A program made the position numbers and the translations under genes. The notes below the pieces were generated by a model that did no database searches, was not told where the DNA came from, and worked only from the letters and a program-made list of their open reading frames with translations. A stretch of DNA of 64,000 bases, taken from Scolanthus callimorphus (taxonomy: Eukaryota > Cnidaria > Anthozoa > Actiniaria > Edwardsiidae). Positions 42,886 to 53,178 of this stretch are shown here, piece after piece; positions within the stretch are counted from its first letter, which is position 1; the number at the start of each line of letters is the position of its first letter. The stretch covers positions 11,257,399-11,321,398 of the forward strand of contig CM066912.1 in NCBI GenBank assembly GCA_033964015.1, read 5' to 3'.

Positions 42886-43417
42886 TTATGCACTAGTTAA
42901 TTGAAGCCCCCACCCCTAGGGACCCAGGGAAGGGTTGGGGATTTGAGTTTACCCCTGAACAAAAGCCGTTTAAGTCCCCACTCCATCAGGAGGAAATTCC
43001 TGTGAAATGCCCCTACCTTGGGGCCTCCAAAATCACCTTTTACTTGCAAGCATCAAAGAATGAACACACCTTTCTATGATCGTCAAAGGGGAGTGGGCCT
43101 CAGCTAGTGTGGTGTCCTATATGAAACAAGGGATACAAGTACAGAAAAATGCATTAAAATCGAATGATTCCAATGAATTGCATCGTAGAACATGTAGATT
43201 TGCATGGCCAAAATCAAAGTGAAAGATTGACCAAAATAATTTATTTGAAAGCAAATAAACACTACCTGGGGAGTTGGGACAGGTTCCAGAATCAAAACCA
43301 GTCAAATCCACCACCCCCTCTAAACAGGCTCTTGTTTTAAAATGCTTTAAACCACCACGATAATCCCACCCTTCCCAGGGTCCCTATGGGTGGGGGTTTC
43401 AATTGACTAGTGCATTA
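42886..43417. mobile_element. 526-bp inverted-repeat element flanked by TTA
   Basis: The element 42889-43414 has termini tgcactagttaattgaagcc and ggtttcaattgactagtgca, with about 55 bp of imperfect TIR including ccctagggacccagggaagg. TTA sits at 42886-42888 and 43415-43417, the 3-bp duplication expected of PIF/Harbinger elements. No transposase is present. Confidence 0.7.
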
Positions 43418-44339
43418 CTCACGAAGAATCCAAAACAAATTGAAGCACAGGTCGAAAGTTTTCAAGAAATATCTTATAATAGATAACTATCAAAAGATAG
43501 AATAAAGTAATCAATTCTATAAATCAATGAATGGCCAAAACACAGTTGAAAGTCTATGATCATCTTTTCTAAATCGTACGACCGAGGAATCACATTCCCT
43601 GAAGAGATCGTCTAGTCAGAGAAAATATTTCTCATAAAAAAAAACATTCTTACCAAAGAGCTTGCAGTTTAATCCACTTCATACTGAATGTTTGTCAAAC
43701 TCCAGCGAACAGTGAGTTTCCAATCCACACCGCACCCATTATATCCGTGACTTTCAAAGCTATTCCATGTCTTTAGGGAGCTGAAGAACCCACAAAACAC
43801 AGCAAAACACGAAAATTCTCGCGCTCGATTTGGGCACCATTGTTGTTGTACTGTAACTCGTGACAAACCTTTTCAGTTCCTGTGAATCCAGCTATAGTCC
43901 TGACACCTAGTCCATCAGCTGTCGAGGAGAGCCGAAAATAGGGGAATAAACGAAACCGTTTCCATGTTTATTATATCCATTTTGAAATCACTGTCAATCC
44001 CTGCAATCTGATTGGCTTACAACAGTGCGATTTATTCCAAAATCGCATCCTTTTGAGTCCAAATCGCATCTTTTTCTCAGCCAATCAAAATGAAGCACAA
44101 AAATCAATCAGCCAATCAGATTTCAGGGTTAAAAGGCGGTGACCAATCAGGAAAATAATGGCAGGAAAACCATCTTCCTGCAATTTTTTGGGGAAATTCC
44201 CCCCTTTCTTCTTCTGCTTGAAAAGAAAAACAAGAAACAAAGACAAAACTATGGATAAAACTTTAAATATTTACAGTACCTTTTTATCTGTCGTTTTTCC
44301 AGAGTATCGCGATTCACCCTGCCACTCTGTGTTGTTGTG
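43418..44339. other. Spacer with clustered CCAAT boxes
   Basis: CCAAT or its complement occurs several times from about 44009 to 44155 (agccaatcaaaatg, gccaatcagattt, gaccaatcag). This could be a promoter or, as elsewhere in the window, part of a repeat. No gene seen. Confidence 0.35.
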
Positions 44340-44371
44340 AGCCGTCAATATTTTGTGGTATTGACGGCTCA
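44340..44371. repeat. Palindrome sharing the 44663 hairpin arm
   Basis: gagccgtcaatattttgtgg followed by tattgacggctc. The motif gccgtcaatattttgtgg also ends both arms of the hairpin at 44663-44838. Confidence 0.75.
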
Positions 44372-44662
44372 AAAAGAGCTAGCAAAATTCAACTTTTTTC
44401 GCACGAATTTATGTTTCATTTCATTGTCAATAGTTAGAAATAACGTTTAGCTATATTTCTAGCAATATCTTATGGCAGAAAGAGATTTTTTTCGCCGAAA
44501 AAGATGGAAAAATGTAAACAGAAAATGCTCGAGCTCGTGCGAAAAGCCCATGTGATTGCGTGAGATCGTGCGTAAATGTAATGAGAATTGAAATTTCAAT
44601 CGACAATAAATAGCACTATTTCTTGCCATTTCCTCCAGAAAATCTTCAAGAATCGCGATACA

Positions 44663-44838
44663 ATATTAATTACGATTTTGAGACGGCAATTCCACAAAAT
44701 ATTGACGGCGTTGGAAGAAAATATTTTCACGTATTGGGCTCCGTCGCTGCGCGACTCCGCCCAATACGTGAACATATTTTCTCCCAACTAGCCGTCAATA
44801 TTTTGTGGAATTGCCGTCTCAAAATCGTAATTAGTATA
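44663..44838. repeat. 176-bp near-perfect hairpin
   Basis: Arms of about 78 bp (attaattacgattttgagac ... cgtattgggc) pair around tccgtcgctgcgcgactccg, itself partly palindromic. Foldback MITE type. Confidence 0.85.
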
Positions 44839-46622
44839 TAGTATGATATCAGTTTCACGACAATATGGAGGATTTTCAAGCGAATAATCCAGCACCTCTG
44901 GTGCAAAATTCCGGTCCCGAGTCCAGGAATCCGAGTCCACCGAAAAACAAACAACATCAAATTCCACAAAATCAAAAGATGATGATTATACATGCTTTCC
45001 GGTAGACAATGTGGTAGAAGAGCTGAAGTCTAAAGTGATCAATAAGACCACTTCCCGGTTAACACAAAGCTGGATGAAAGTGTTTCGCAAATTCACAGCT
45101 GATAGTGAAACGATGCCGCCATCTTGAAAATCACCTCCGCTCATCTATCAAACTCCACTCTCTTCAAACGTGAAAACACTACCATCCACAGCCCGATGCA
45201 GCAAGTGATGAAATTTAGCAATACAGCTCATGGCTTCCAAGCATAATTTGCAGCCAAGTTTTGATTTTTTGCCATCGCAAGTCATTCGCCCAGCCAAGTC
45301 ACAGTTCTATCGCAAAACTTCAATATTTCTACGTCTCCAACTCCACTCCATCTCCAAGGCCGCAATAAAAGCGACGAGCATTCCTTCCTTTTGTCAGACA
45401 ATGAAAATTACTTTGTTGAATTGTGTATGGTGTAATTTTAAACATAAGTGATCTCAACTCTGAATGAACTTTGCAGGTTATGAGTGATCGAAATCGTTTT
45501 GTTTGTCACATGACAATTTGTGCATATAAGTACTTAATGAGTTCGTTTTGCATACAATGTTTTTGTGAGGCATTTCCGGTCTCAAGAAAATAAATTGATA
45601 GAATCCTCTGGGCCTAGAATGTGATTTCCAAATGGATATAATAAAGTGGTAATTGAACTTCGTGTCGTGCAATTTTGGTCTGAAATCATACTTGTGATTT
45701 CAAATCAAACTCGCGCTACGCGCGCTCGTTTGATTTTGAAATCACGCGTATGATTTCAGACCAAATTGCACTCCACTCAGTTCAATAACCATTATTAATC
45801 CTCGACTATCGAGTAGTCTCAAAAAGATATGATGGAAAAAACAGGATGCCTCTCTTTGGTGGTTACTTTCTGCTCTGATCTCAATGCTTTGCCCCGCTTC
45901 TTCACCCTTCTTCCCGGGCGCAATTTCCGTCTAGGTCTCTCTGAGAGTCTGTGTTTCCATTTCTTTCTGCTCTTCTACTAGGCTACTAGAGATAATTTTA
46001 ACCAATTTATCATTCCTCGATCCCTTCCTCATCCCTCGACCCAATGTTTGTATTCTATGGCTTCCTCTTCGCGTATTTTTATCATTTGAGGCGTAATGCG
46101 TGATAGCACGGTTCTGCAGTTAGCTGTCATTTCTCGGCCTTGAAACTCCAACTGGAAGAATTTCAGGAGCAAGCCGGCAGAGAAAATACTCCAACTTGAT
46201 TATTATTCCCCATTCTACCAACTCTGTGCATTCCATGGCTTCTTCTTTTCTTCTACCAGCATTTCTCCTTAGAGTAATTATTGTAGGTCGTTTTTTCAGC
46301 CGCTAGCAGCCCTGTAGTCTTTTTGTGCCTGCGATTTTAGCTTTCACGTGAGCATCAAAAACCCCCTGACAACGCGCCCCTCCCCCCGTTAGTTGCGCAC
46401 TCCCTCCTCCCTCCTGGCAACGCGGCCCTCCCCCGTTAGTTGAGCATGCTTGACGTCACAATAGGGCTATTGTGACGTAGGGTAGACAGGAAAACGTACA
46501 CATCCGGGACTTGCTGAGACGTCCAAAAATCGGATCGACCCCTAGCAATCTCCACAGGTTACTCAATAAACTCACACAGGGTACCCAATACTATATTTGC
46601 AGTTTTTGACGCTGTTTTCTTA
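44839..46622. other. Spacer, no gene; one hairpin and C-rich repeats
   Basis: A hairpin is listed separately at 45668. Two cccccgttagttg blocks lie at about 46383 and 46431. An acgtcacaatag / ctattgtgacgt palindrome lies at about 46453-46479. No coding content recognised. Confidence 0.4.
45668..45770. repeat. Hairpin with CpG-rich loop
   Basis: Arms of about 43 bp (gtgcaattttggtctgaaat and complement) surround tcgcgctacgcgcgctcg. Same architecture as 8232, 14617 and 44663. Confidence 0.8.
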
Positions 46623-46676
46623 GGTATGGTGCTCCGCTTTGCGGCGGCCTTCGGCCGCCCCAAGGAGCTCCGCTAT
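46623..46676. repeat. 53-bp hairpin repeat, copy 2
   Basis: ggtatggtgctccgc, stem ggcggcc-ttc-ggccgcc, then aaggagctccgctat. It forms the right edge of the 6.5-kb insertion. Confidence 0.8.
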
Positions 46677-47506
46677 CATTCTGTACTCTGGTTAATGCTG
46701 TTTCAGTAGAATGGCATAGCTTATAGGCAGACTGGAACCATTCATCAAGATGGTGTGTGACAACATGGTTGGTAAGTTGTACAGCCGCGGCTTTTTCAGT
46801 CACCTTAGACACCATTTGAGGTTTGAGATGGGTCGAACGTTATTAAAGAGTTCATGGTCAGCATCATGTTTCTTTAGGGATGGTTGTAGCTCTGCCAATT
46901 TGAAAGGGTCAGGCATAATGCCATCCAATAGCGAACGGTTGACCATTTTCGAGATTGTTGGCAAAAGAACATCGGTGCAGCTCTTCATCACTGAAGCCGG
47001 AAGAGGATCGAGATTACATGATTTAAGCGCAGACTTTGAGAGATATTTTTTAACTTCATCGTCACTGACCTTTTCAAAGTTAGAAAAAACGTGTATACAA
47101 TCATCTGTAGAGCCATAAGGGCCACCTGGATCAGAAGGAGTAGCATTTCCTTTAACATAAAGCTCAGAGTGAATCTTCTGAATTTTGGAGTCAAAGAAGT
47201 CAGCAAAAGAATTTGCAAGTGAAACGGTGTCAGGCGCAGGTGGATAGCGCTTAGTGGATTTCTTTTGTAGCAGCTTATTCACAGTGCAGAAAAGTGTCTT
47301 TTGATCACCAGAGTGTTCATTTATGATCTCTTTATAGAAAGCTGTTTTTGCTTCATGAATCATGTTATTTACTACAGAACATTGGTTTACAAAACGATCC
47401 CGATCAATCTCAAGTTTAGTCGCGCGCCATTTCCGCTCAAGTTTCCTTCTTTCGTTCTTAGCAGCCGCCACCTCTTGGTTATACCAGGGTGCTTTTGGGC
47501 GTGCAA
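46674..47506 (-). pseudogene. L2/CR1-type LINE, 5' half
   Basis: It begins NIIARPKAPWYNQEVAAAKN (the usual end of the endonuclease linker), then FYKEIINEHSGDQKTLFCTV and SCNLDPLPASVMKSCTDVLL. A frameshift near 46815 leads to TEKAAAVQLTNHVV and LCHSTETALTRVQND at the insertion edge. The endonuclease itself is missing, so the L2 was 5'-truncated when it landed. It joins 38997-40189 in frame. Confidence 0.88.
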
Positions 47507-49168
47507 TTATGTTGGACGAGAATGCCCCGACCCTTGCTGCTCTCGCTGAGTGCTTCAACTGTTTCCTCGTGGGATTGACTGCACACTTTTCTCCCCTTGA
47601 CCCGGCGGATGGTGAGTTAGACCTTGATGTCCCAAGGGAGTTGCTAGTAGAGCAAAGGACGGTGTACAAGGCACTGCGACAGATAAAACCCACAAGTCTC
47701 CAGGTCCGAGCCCGATTCCTAATAAGATCTTAAAAGAGTTTGCTATGGAATTGTGTCCTGTGCTCACAGACATTTACAACTCGTCGCTGAAACAGGGCTA
47801 CGTTCCCGACCAACTGAAGGAATCGCTGGTCCGGCCCTTGCCAAAAGTTTCGCCTCCCAAGTTAGTAGACAATGATCTAAGACCCATTACTCTCACGGGT
47901 CAGATAGCTAAAATCATGGAAGGTTTCACACTTAGCTCTTTGTATCGTCAAGTCATTGATAATATTGATTTTTTGCAATTTGCACTTCCGGGTAAATCAA
48001 CTACGCATGCCTTAATTTACACCTTACATTGTATTCTAGAAGCACTGGACAATGGCCATTGCTATGCCAGAATTTTATTTACTGACTTTAGCAAAGGATT
48101 CGACCTTGTGGACCATAATGTCCTCTGTACTGAGCTGCGCAATCTCGGGGTGCATAATGTGCTCATCACGTGGATCGGAACGTTTTTAACAGGTAGATCG
48201 CAGTCGGTTAAAATAGGTAATGTCATCTCGGGCCATGTTGTACCGAGGGGTGGTATTCCCCAAGGGACAAAATTGGCACCCTTACTGTTTGCTGTACTTG
48301 TAAATAATCTAGCCAAACAATGGAAAATCAGGGCTAAATATGTTGACGACCTTTCTATAGTAGAGATTATACCTTGGTGCTCCACCAGTGTTTTGCCGTT
48401 CATTGCTAGAGATATATCCTCATACGCTAGTGAGCATGGCATGCGACTCAACCCAGTCAAATGCAAGGAGATGTTCGTTGATTTCTTACAGTATAAACCA
48501 CACCATCCTCCTTCTCTGCAGCTGTCTGAGTCTGTAATTAAGCGCGTCACCACGTATAAATTGCTTGGTGCTCACATTGCAGAAAATCTACGCTGGAGCA
48601 CGCACTACGAGTACATTGTCAAGAGAAGGCGCAAACGCCTATACGCACTGCGTTGCTTGAAGAAGGCTGGTGTAGTTGAAGAGGATATAGTCTTGGTGTA
48701 CTCCAGCCTGATTCGCTCAGTGCTGGGGTATGCCTCTCCAGTCTGGGCTAACTTGCCAGAATACTTAACTTTACTAGTTGAGGGTGTGCAAAAAAAGCCT
48801 TATATATCATCTATCCTGGGTTTTCATACGAAGACGCACTTGTGCTCTGTGGTCTCCATACTCTCTCGGATCGGCGCCACGCAGCTTGCACTAAGTTTAT
48901 CCAGAGAGTATGGGACACCGGTGTCCTTGCCAACTTGCTACCACCGCGCACAAGTGTGTCTCACGGATATATTCTCCGGTCAGGCACTACGAGGGGTGAC
49001 GACCCAGCTGTGGCTTCAACAAAGCGTTTAGATATGTTTGTCACATATAGATACAGTTAGTATGTGTGATGATAATAATTTAAATAATATATTGTTGAAT
49101 TGAATACTACCCACACTTGTAATTTAGCTGTTAAGCTACGAAAAGAGTAATAAACTGATTATTATTAT
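47507..49168 (+). pseudogene. Plus-strand LINE reverse transcriptase, main part
   Basis: It starts MLDENAPTLAALAECFNCFL. A frameshift near 47685 leads to HKSPGPSPIPNKILKEFAME, followed by a long open frame. Motif A is ILFTDFSKGFDLVDH, motif B RGGIPQGTKLAPLLF and motif C KYVDDLSI (YVDD, not YADD). A second frameshift near 48825 moves to SYEDALVLCGLHTLSDRRHA, with LLPP further on, the usual C-terminus. The 3' UTR ends in an attattatt tail at about 49168. Two frameshifts make it inactive, but all catalytic aspartates remain. It is the host of the L2 insertion and lies within the CRE satellite. Confidence 0.9.
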
Positions 49169-49335
49169 GTCCATCCCTTTCCGAGATATGTTCTATTTCT
49201 CCTATGATGACGTCATCGATGACGTCATACCACGTGACCATGCAGTTGCACCCCTCTTGCCACTAACACAACTTCCCCCTGCCCCACCCAAGTTTGGTTG
49301 TCTGAGCATCATCCCTTGATCCTGAGATATGAATA
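49169..49335. repeat. CRE/E-box satellite array, resumed
   Basis: It starts tccatccctttccgagatat and contains gatgacgtcatcgatgacgt then cataccacgtgacc, matching the units at 38130-38597. With the LINE removed, the unit sequence is nearly continuous across 38597/49169. Confidence 0.8.
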
Positions 49336-49490
49336 ATAAACTGAAAAAGGTCTTGTTCTACCTGTGGTGGGGCAGGCAGACACGAGCGGACGCGCCCGCG
49401 ATACCCAAATGGGAATACCGCTGAGCCATGAAAAATGAAGTCGATCGTATACCTAAGTTCTTCTTTGAACTATTGTATTCTTCCTGTGAT

Positions 49491-49543
49491 AGCTATGGTG
49501 CTCCGCACTGCGGCCTTCGGTCGCTAAGGAGCTCCGCTATGAT
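49491..49543. repeat. 53-bp hairpin repeat, copy 3
   Basis: agctatggtgctccgc, a shorter stem actgcggccttcggtcgc, then taaggagctccgctatgat. Here it stands alone, without a larger element. Confidence 0.7.
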
Positions 49544-49555
49544 AGGGAAGAGGGT

Positions 49556-49699
49556 AAAACAATGGTACTTTTTAGGAGACCAAGGGGAGCGGTTAAAACA
49601 ATGGTACTAAGGGGGACCCGACTTAGCGGGGTGGGGAGGGGTACTTCGTCCCACCACCTCCCCTGGCAGAATCGGTCTCCTAAAAAGTACCATTGTTTT
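49556..49699. mobile_element. Inverted-repeat fragment
   Basis: Arms aaaacaatggtactttttag (49556) and the reverse complement ending 49699 enclose GC-rich sequence with gggtggggaggggta. Parts recur near 31421 and 31762. Confidence 0.65.
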
Positions 49700-51662
49700 T
49701 AATTGTATTGATTTTGGGTGATATATATATAGATTTATTATATGGCAACGATAGTACGCGCGCTCTGATTGGCTAATCAGCGGGCAGAATTTTACCGTAT
49801 TGCCCGTGGGCAATACGCGCATTCCCGCCATTTTAAAAAACGGGCGCGCGTGGCTGTCAGAGTTCATACAAACGAAGCAAAACTCAGACAGAAGAAACAT
49901 TCGTCGTGGTTGAGGAAGCTAAACCTTTCTTCTTTCCGAACTGTAAAATCTCTATAAACTTAACTACCATCTGGATTGAGTGGAAACTGAAATGATGGGT
50001 GTAATACAAGGAAACATTTCGGGAAGTTTCAGAGAACTTCGCTCGGCAGACTAGTAGTGTTTTCGTGTTGAGATTCATTGTTGACAAACAGATTTACATG
50101 GATTTTCAAGAAATTTATATTCCATCACATAGACAATCTTCTCACTCACATGTAACAGAAATATAAGGGGCAACTAACAGCGGATACAAGCGAAGATTTT
50201 GAAAACTTTATAGTTCTCGAGAGTGAACATGAATCACGGATAGAAAACTAACAAGAACTACTTCAGTGAAAATAATTTCGCCTGGCTCGTCGATTATTTC
50301 CAGATTGAGAAGTTGTGACTGATTATCATTTGAAATACTCAAAGGTTCTCTGGATGAACATTCTTTAAACTCTTTGGTTGGAAACTTTAGTCATCGTTGG
50401 AAAGTACTAAATGATGGAAAGAAAACTCCATGTAATGTATAAAAGTTATTTCGCTCGATAAATTACAATCCTGCCTTTCGCCATCAAATCATTCTGCTTG
50501 CTATAATTCTGCAGTTTCTTTTCACTTGTATCGTTTTCCGGCTAAACTACTGTTCATGTTCTTTTTATTTAATGGCTTTTTATGTGTTCTTTTGTTGGTA
50601 GTTCACAAATTTAAACTAAAAGTCGTGCGGCTGGTTTAGTTTGACTTTCGCTTCGTCTCCTCCCTTTTTTGTATTTTTGTTTTATTAACTTTGTTTGAAA
50701 ATGCCATATAATAAACAGAGGCTCGGTCCGTAAAGCAGAAATTTCATCCCTCAGTCTGGAATTTTTCCGTACTGCCCTCGCGCTCGGTTAGTAAGTAGTT
50801 AATATAGAATAAGTTGCCATTTATTTTCAAATCTAAATTCTCAAAAATGGCTAATTACACTCAGTACTTTACTCAAAGAGCCTAGTTTATTCTTCTATAC
50901 AAAACATTTCGACTTATGAGATATGGCATACTATATTAATTAATTATTAGGCAGGAATTCTGAGTAAGGACGTAGTTGCGCTTGTATTATCTTCGTTCTA
51001 TAAGGGATTATTTTGTCTCCATTATCCTCGCTTTTTGTGTTGAGTTGTTGGGTATTGTTTTGTCATCCAACCAGAGACCAACTACGCACCGACCCAGAAT
51101 TATTGATGCTCCTTTTAACAGACCCGACCTCCGATTCTTATCAAAACTCCCCAGGGGATGTGAAGCTATTTTCTCTCTCAAAAGGGATATGCAAATCTAC
51201 AAAACGTGCCGTCTATTTAGTGCTATCAGCAAGTGTAGATGGATTACTACAATTCATCGAGACATCAACAGAACAAAACAAGTCGCGCTCCAGACCAGGG
51301 GGACCCAACAATCATTGTCGGTAAAATATCTCATTACGGTTCGGACAGCGCTACGGGAGCTGAATTCTAGCTTCACTAAGAACTTCAAGCTTTAATTTTC
51401 ATAGGTAGATCATAAGATCCTCTGGATGTTTCGAATTGCACAAATGGTGAAATGTTTTCTAGCTTTGCCGTTTAAAAGGTCAACTAGAATTTTCGGATAG
51501 AGTTTTTCCCCTGGCATTTTCGGAGAGACTCGATTTCAATCCCTAACATTTTCGCATCCCATAACTTAAGCTACGAAATCCGAACAAATAGATAATTTGT
51601 AGGAATTCAAAATACCCAATTTACAGTCGTCCGTTTACTCAGTAATGACTTATATAGAGGAT
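49700..51662. other. Spacer with an unassigned frame
   Basis: A frame at 51013-51324 starts MSPLSSLFVLSCWVLFC, a signal-peptide-like N-terminus, and runs 103 residues with no known domain. An alternative frame overlaps it. A (ta)n-like run is near 49720. A 22-bp direct repeat (gagacatcaacagaacaaa core) lies at 51256-51277 and 52048-52069, the latter just downstream of the receptor stop. No other content. Confidence 0.3.
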
Positions 51663-51814
51663 ATTACACGGTGGCGCGAAGATATGAGTTTTAATTTCTA
51701 GTGGCAAGAACAATAGTTTATACAAATGAGCGCAGGGGCGAGTAAAATATTGTTTTTGACACGAGAAAATAAAATTAATATCAATAAAACTCATATCTTC
51801 AAGGCACCGTAATG
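51663..51814. repeat. Inverted repeat, about 150 bp
   Basis: cgaagatatgagtttt at about 51677 pairs with aaaactcatatcttc at about 51786, with outer matches to attacacggtg / caccgtaat. Probably a small foldback element. Confidence 0.6.
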
Positions 51815-52125
51815 TTTTTCTTTTTATTATATAGACAAACCAGAACAAAATATTCCAAATTGATTTCCAAGCACTTTTGTTTTGACCGATATCCTCACTT
51901 GTGAGGATATGGAAAATATGTCACTCAGGTCCCGGATGTAGCTTCGTATGAGATCTTCGAGTGGCGTATTTCCCAGTGAAGCACTCGTGTCTATATAATA
52001 GAATGGCATTTTTAGCTCCTCATAATTGTCTCGTTAGGTGCTCCTGAATCGAGACATCAACAGAACAAACGCGGCGAGTCGCTTGCAGACATCATGGTCT
52101 TAAGATTTGTTCTCTATACTCTTGT

Positions 52126-53178
52126 CTATGGTACACATTCCATGCTACTTCCAGTAGTCGTGGAACTCTTAAGTAACACACGATTTGACTTACTGCGAAT
52201 ACCTTTCCGCGCAAATGCCAGCCCATTTCGACTTCGCTTGTTCTGCGTTCTAGACTTTCGATGTCGACAACCGCATTCTAATACTCCTAAGACGAAGGGG
52301 TCCACAGCGCTGTTTAGATAGGTTAGAATATGAGACAGGGGAAGAAAGCTCGTGAAGTACTTCCAGTTCCCACCATTTCCAAAGTCATACCATAGGTACA
52401 TCACGTGATTGGGTAACTGGCATAGAGCAAAAACAAGGACGACGGCTACGAAGACTTTACATATACGCATATTGCTGGTACTTCTAGTGGTTATAATTCT
52501 ATTCATGTGGTTATTACGGGAGCATCTCTTTATAATGCTATTGAAATTACGAATTTCCTGTTTTAGCTGGAGCCCAACTTTCACGTAGCAAATAGTTATA
52601 AACAAAAGAGGAAACAAGTACAGCGCGACAAATATAGAGAGGGTATAAACTTGTACGTATGTCCCTGAAGGCCAGTTCTCAATGCATTGATTCTTAGCAG
52701 TCTCGTATTGTAACACCCATATATATGGTATGGCAAAAATTACACTCGCAATCCATAACGTGAAAATCACAGCTTTGATAAATCCCCTTGTAGGCTTTGA
52801 CTTGATGGGGGCGCACACAGCTCTGTGTCGCTCGATACTGATCCCCAATAGCGTTAACACTGATACGGCCATCAGAACCGTTTGAAGAGGGTACACTACT
52901 TTGCACATTAAACCCCAAAATGGCCACCCGTTCGAGAGTCGCTCCGTCAGGTCAAATGGTATGCTCAGAATTCCAACGAGTATATCACTCAGTGCTAGAT
53001 TTATTATAAAGTAGTCGCTGTTTCGTCTTCTCTTACGGGAGAGAACCTTCCACCAGATCAAGCCGTTACCTATGATGCTAAGAACAGCAATTGTAGTATA
53101 ACAGGCTATTTGTACTTCAAGGAGAAACTCATCTTGTTTCGAGACCGTAAATTGATTTGTAATATTGCTCCGATTCAT
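52126..53178 (-). CDS. Rhodopsin-class (class A) GPCR
   Basis: 350 residues from the ATG at 53178 (MNRSNITNQ), single exon. Sequons are at N2 and N5. Seven spans are visible: TM1 about 25-47 (GN 37-38), TM2 57-79 (D65), TM3 92-114 (C92), TM4 137-157, TM5 178-200, TM6 241-263 and TM7 277-297. ERH (116-118) replaces DRY, FALCQLP (250-256) the CWxP motif, and DPFVL (293-297) NPxxY. ECL2 has C165 in CIENWP. It shares PFDLTER, VYPLQT and LWYDFG with the genes at 33978 and 62539, so it is a paralogue. The altered ERH and DPxxL motifs are within the range seen in expanded cnidarian receptor families. The ligand is unknown. Confidence 0.92.
   Translation of the reverse strand: MNRSNITNQFTVSKQDEFLLEVQIACYTTIAVLSIIGNGLIWWKVLSRKRRRNSDYFIINLALSDILVGILSIPFDLTERLSNGWPFWGLMCKVVYPLQTVLMAVSVLTLLGISIERHRAVCAPIKSKPTRGFIKAVIFTLWIASVIFAIPYIWVLQYETAKNQCIENWPSGTYVQVYTLSIFVALYLFPLLFITICYVKVGLQLKQEIRNFNSIIKRCSRNNHMNRIITTRSTSNMRICKVFVAVVLVFALCQLPNHVMYLWYDFGNGGNWKYFTSFLPLSHILTYLNSAVDPFVLGVLECGCRHRKSRTQNKRSRNGLAFARKGIRSKSNRVLLKSSTTTGSSMECVP

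Larger units (their letters stand above)
40190..46673. mobile_element. 6.5-kb insertion splitting the L2 LINE
   Basis: Removing 40190-46673 with one copy of TAT (40187-40189 and 46674-46676) restores the L2 frame: ALTRVQND before and ITLLAVDDNKS after join codon to codon. The left edge is atagatttaggcactgcct, then aaagcggagcttcc. The right edge is the 53-bp hairpin 46623-46676 ending ggagctccgctat. Both edges thus carry CGGAGCTCC in inverted orientation. No long coding frame lies inside, so the mover is unknown. A Helentron-type 3' hairpin is one possibility, and a deletion or rearrangement between two hairpins is another. Confidence 0.65.

Noticed and set aside
46800..47693. Reading the 297-codon minus-strand frame as one protein
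   Set aside because: Its first 60 codons are antisense to the plus-strand LINE. Only the part below 47506 is L2 coding sequence.
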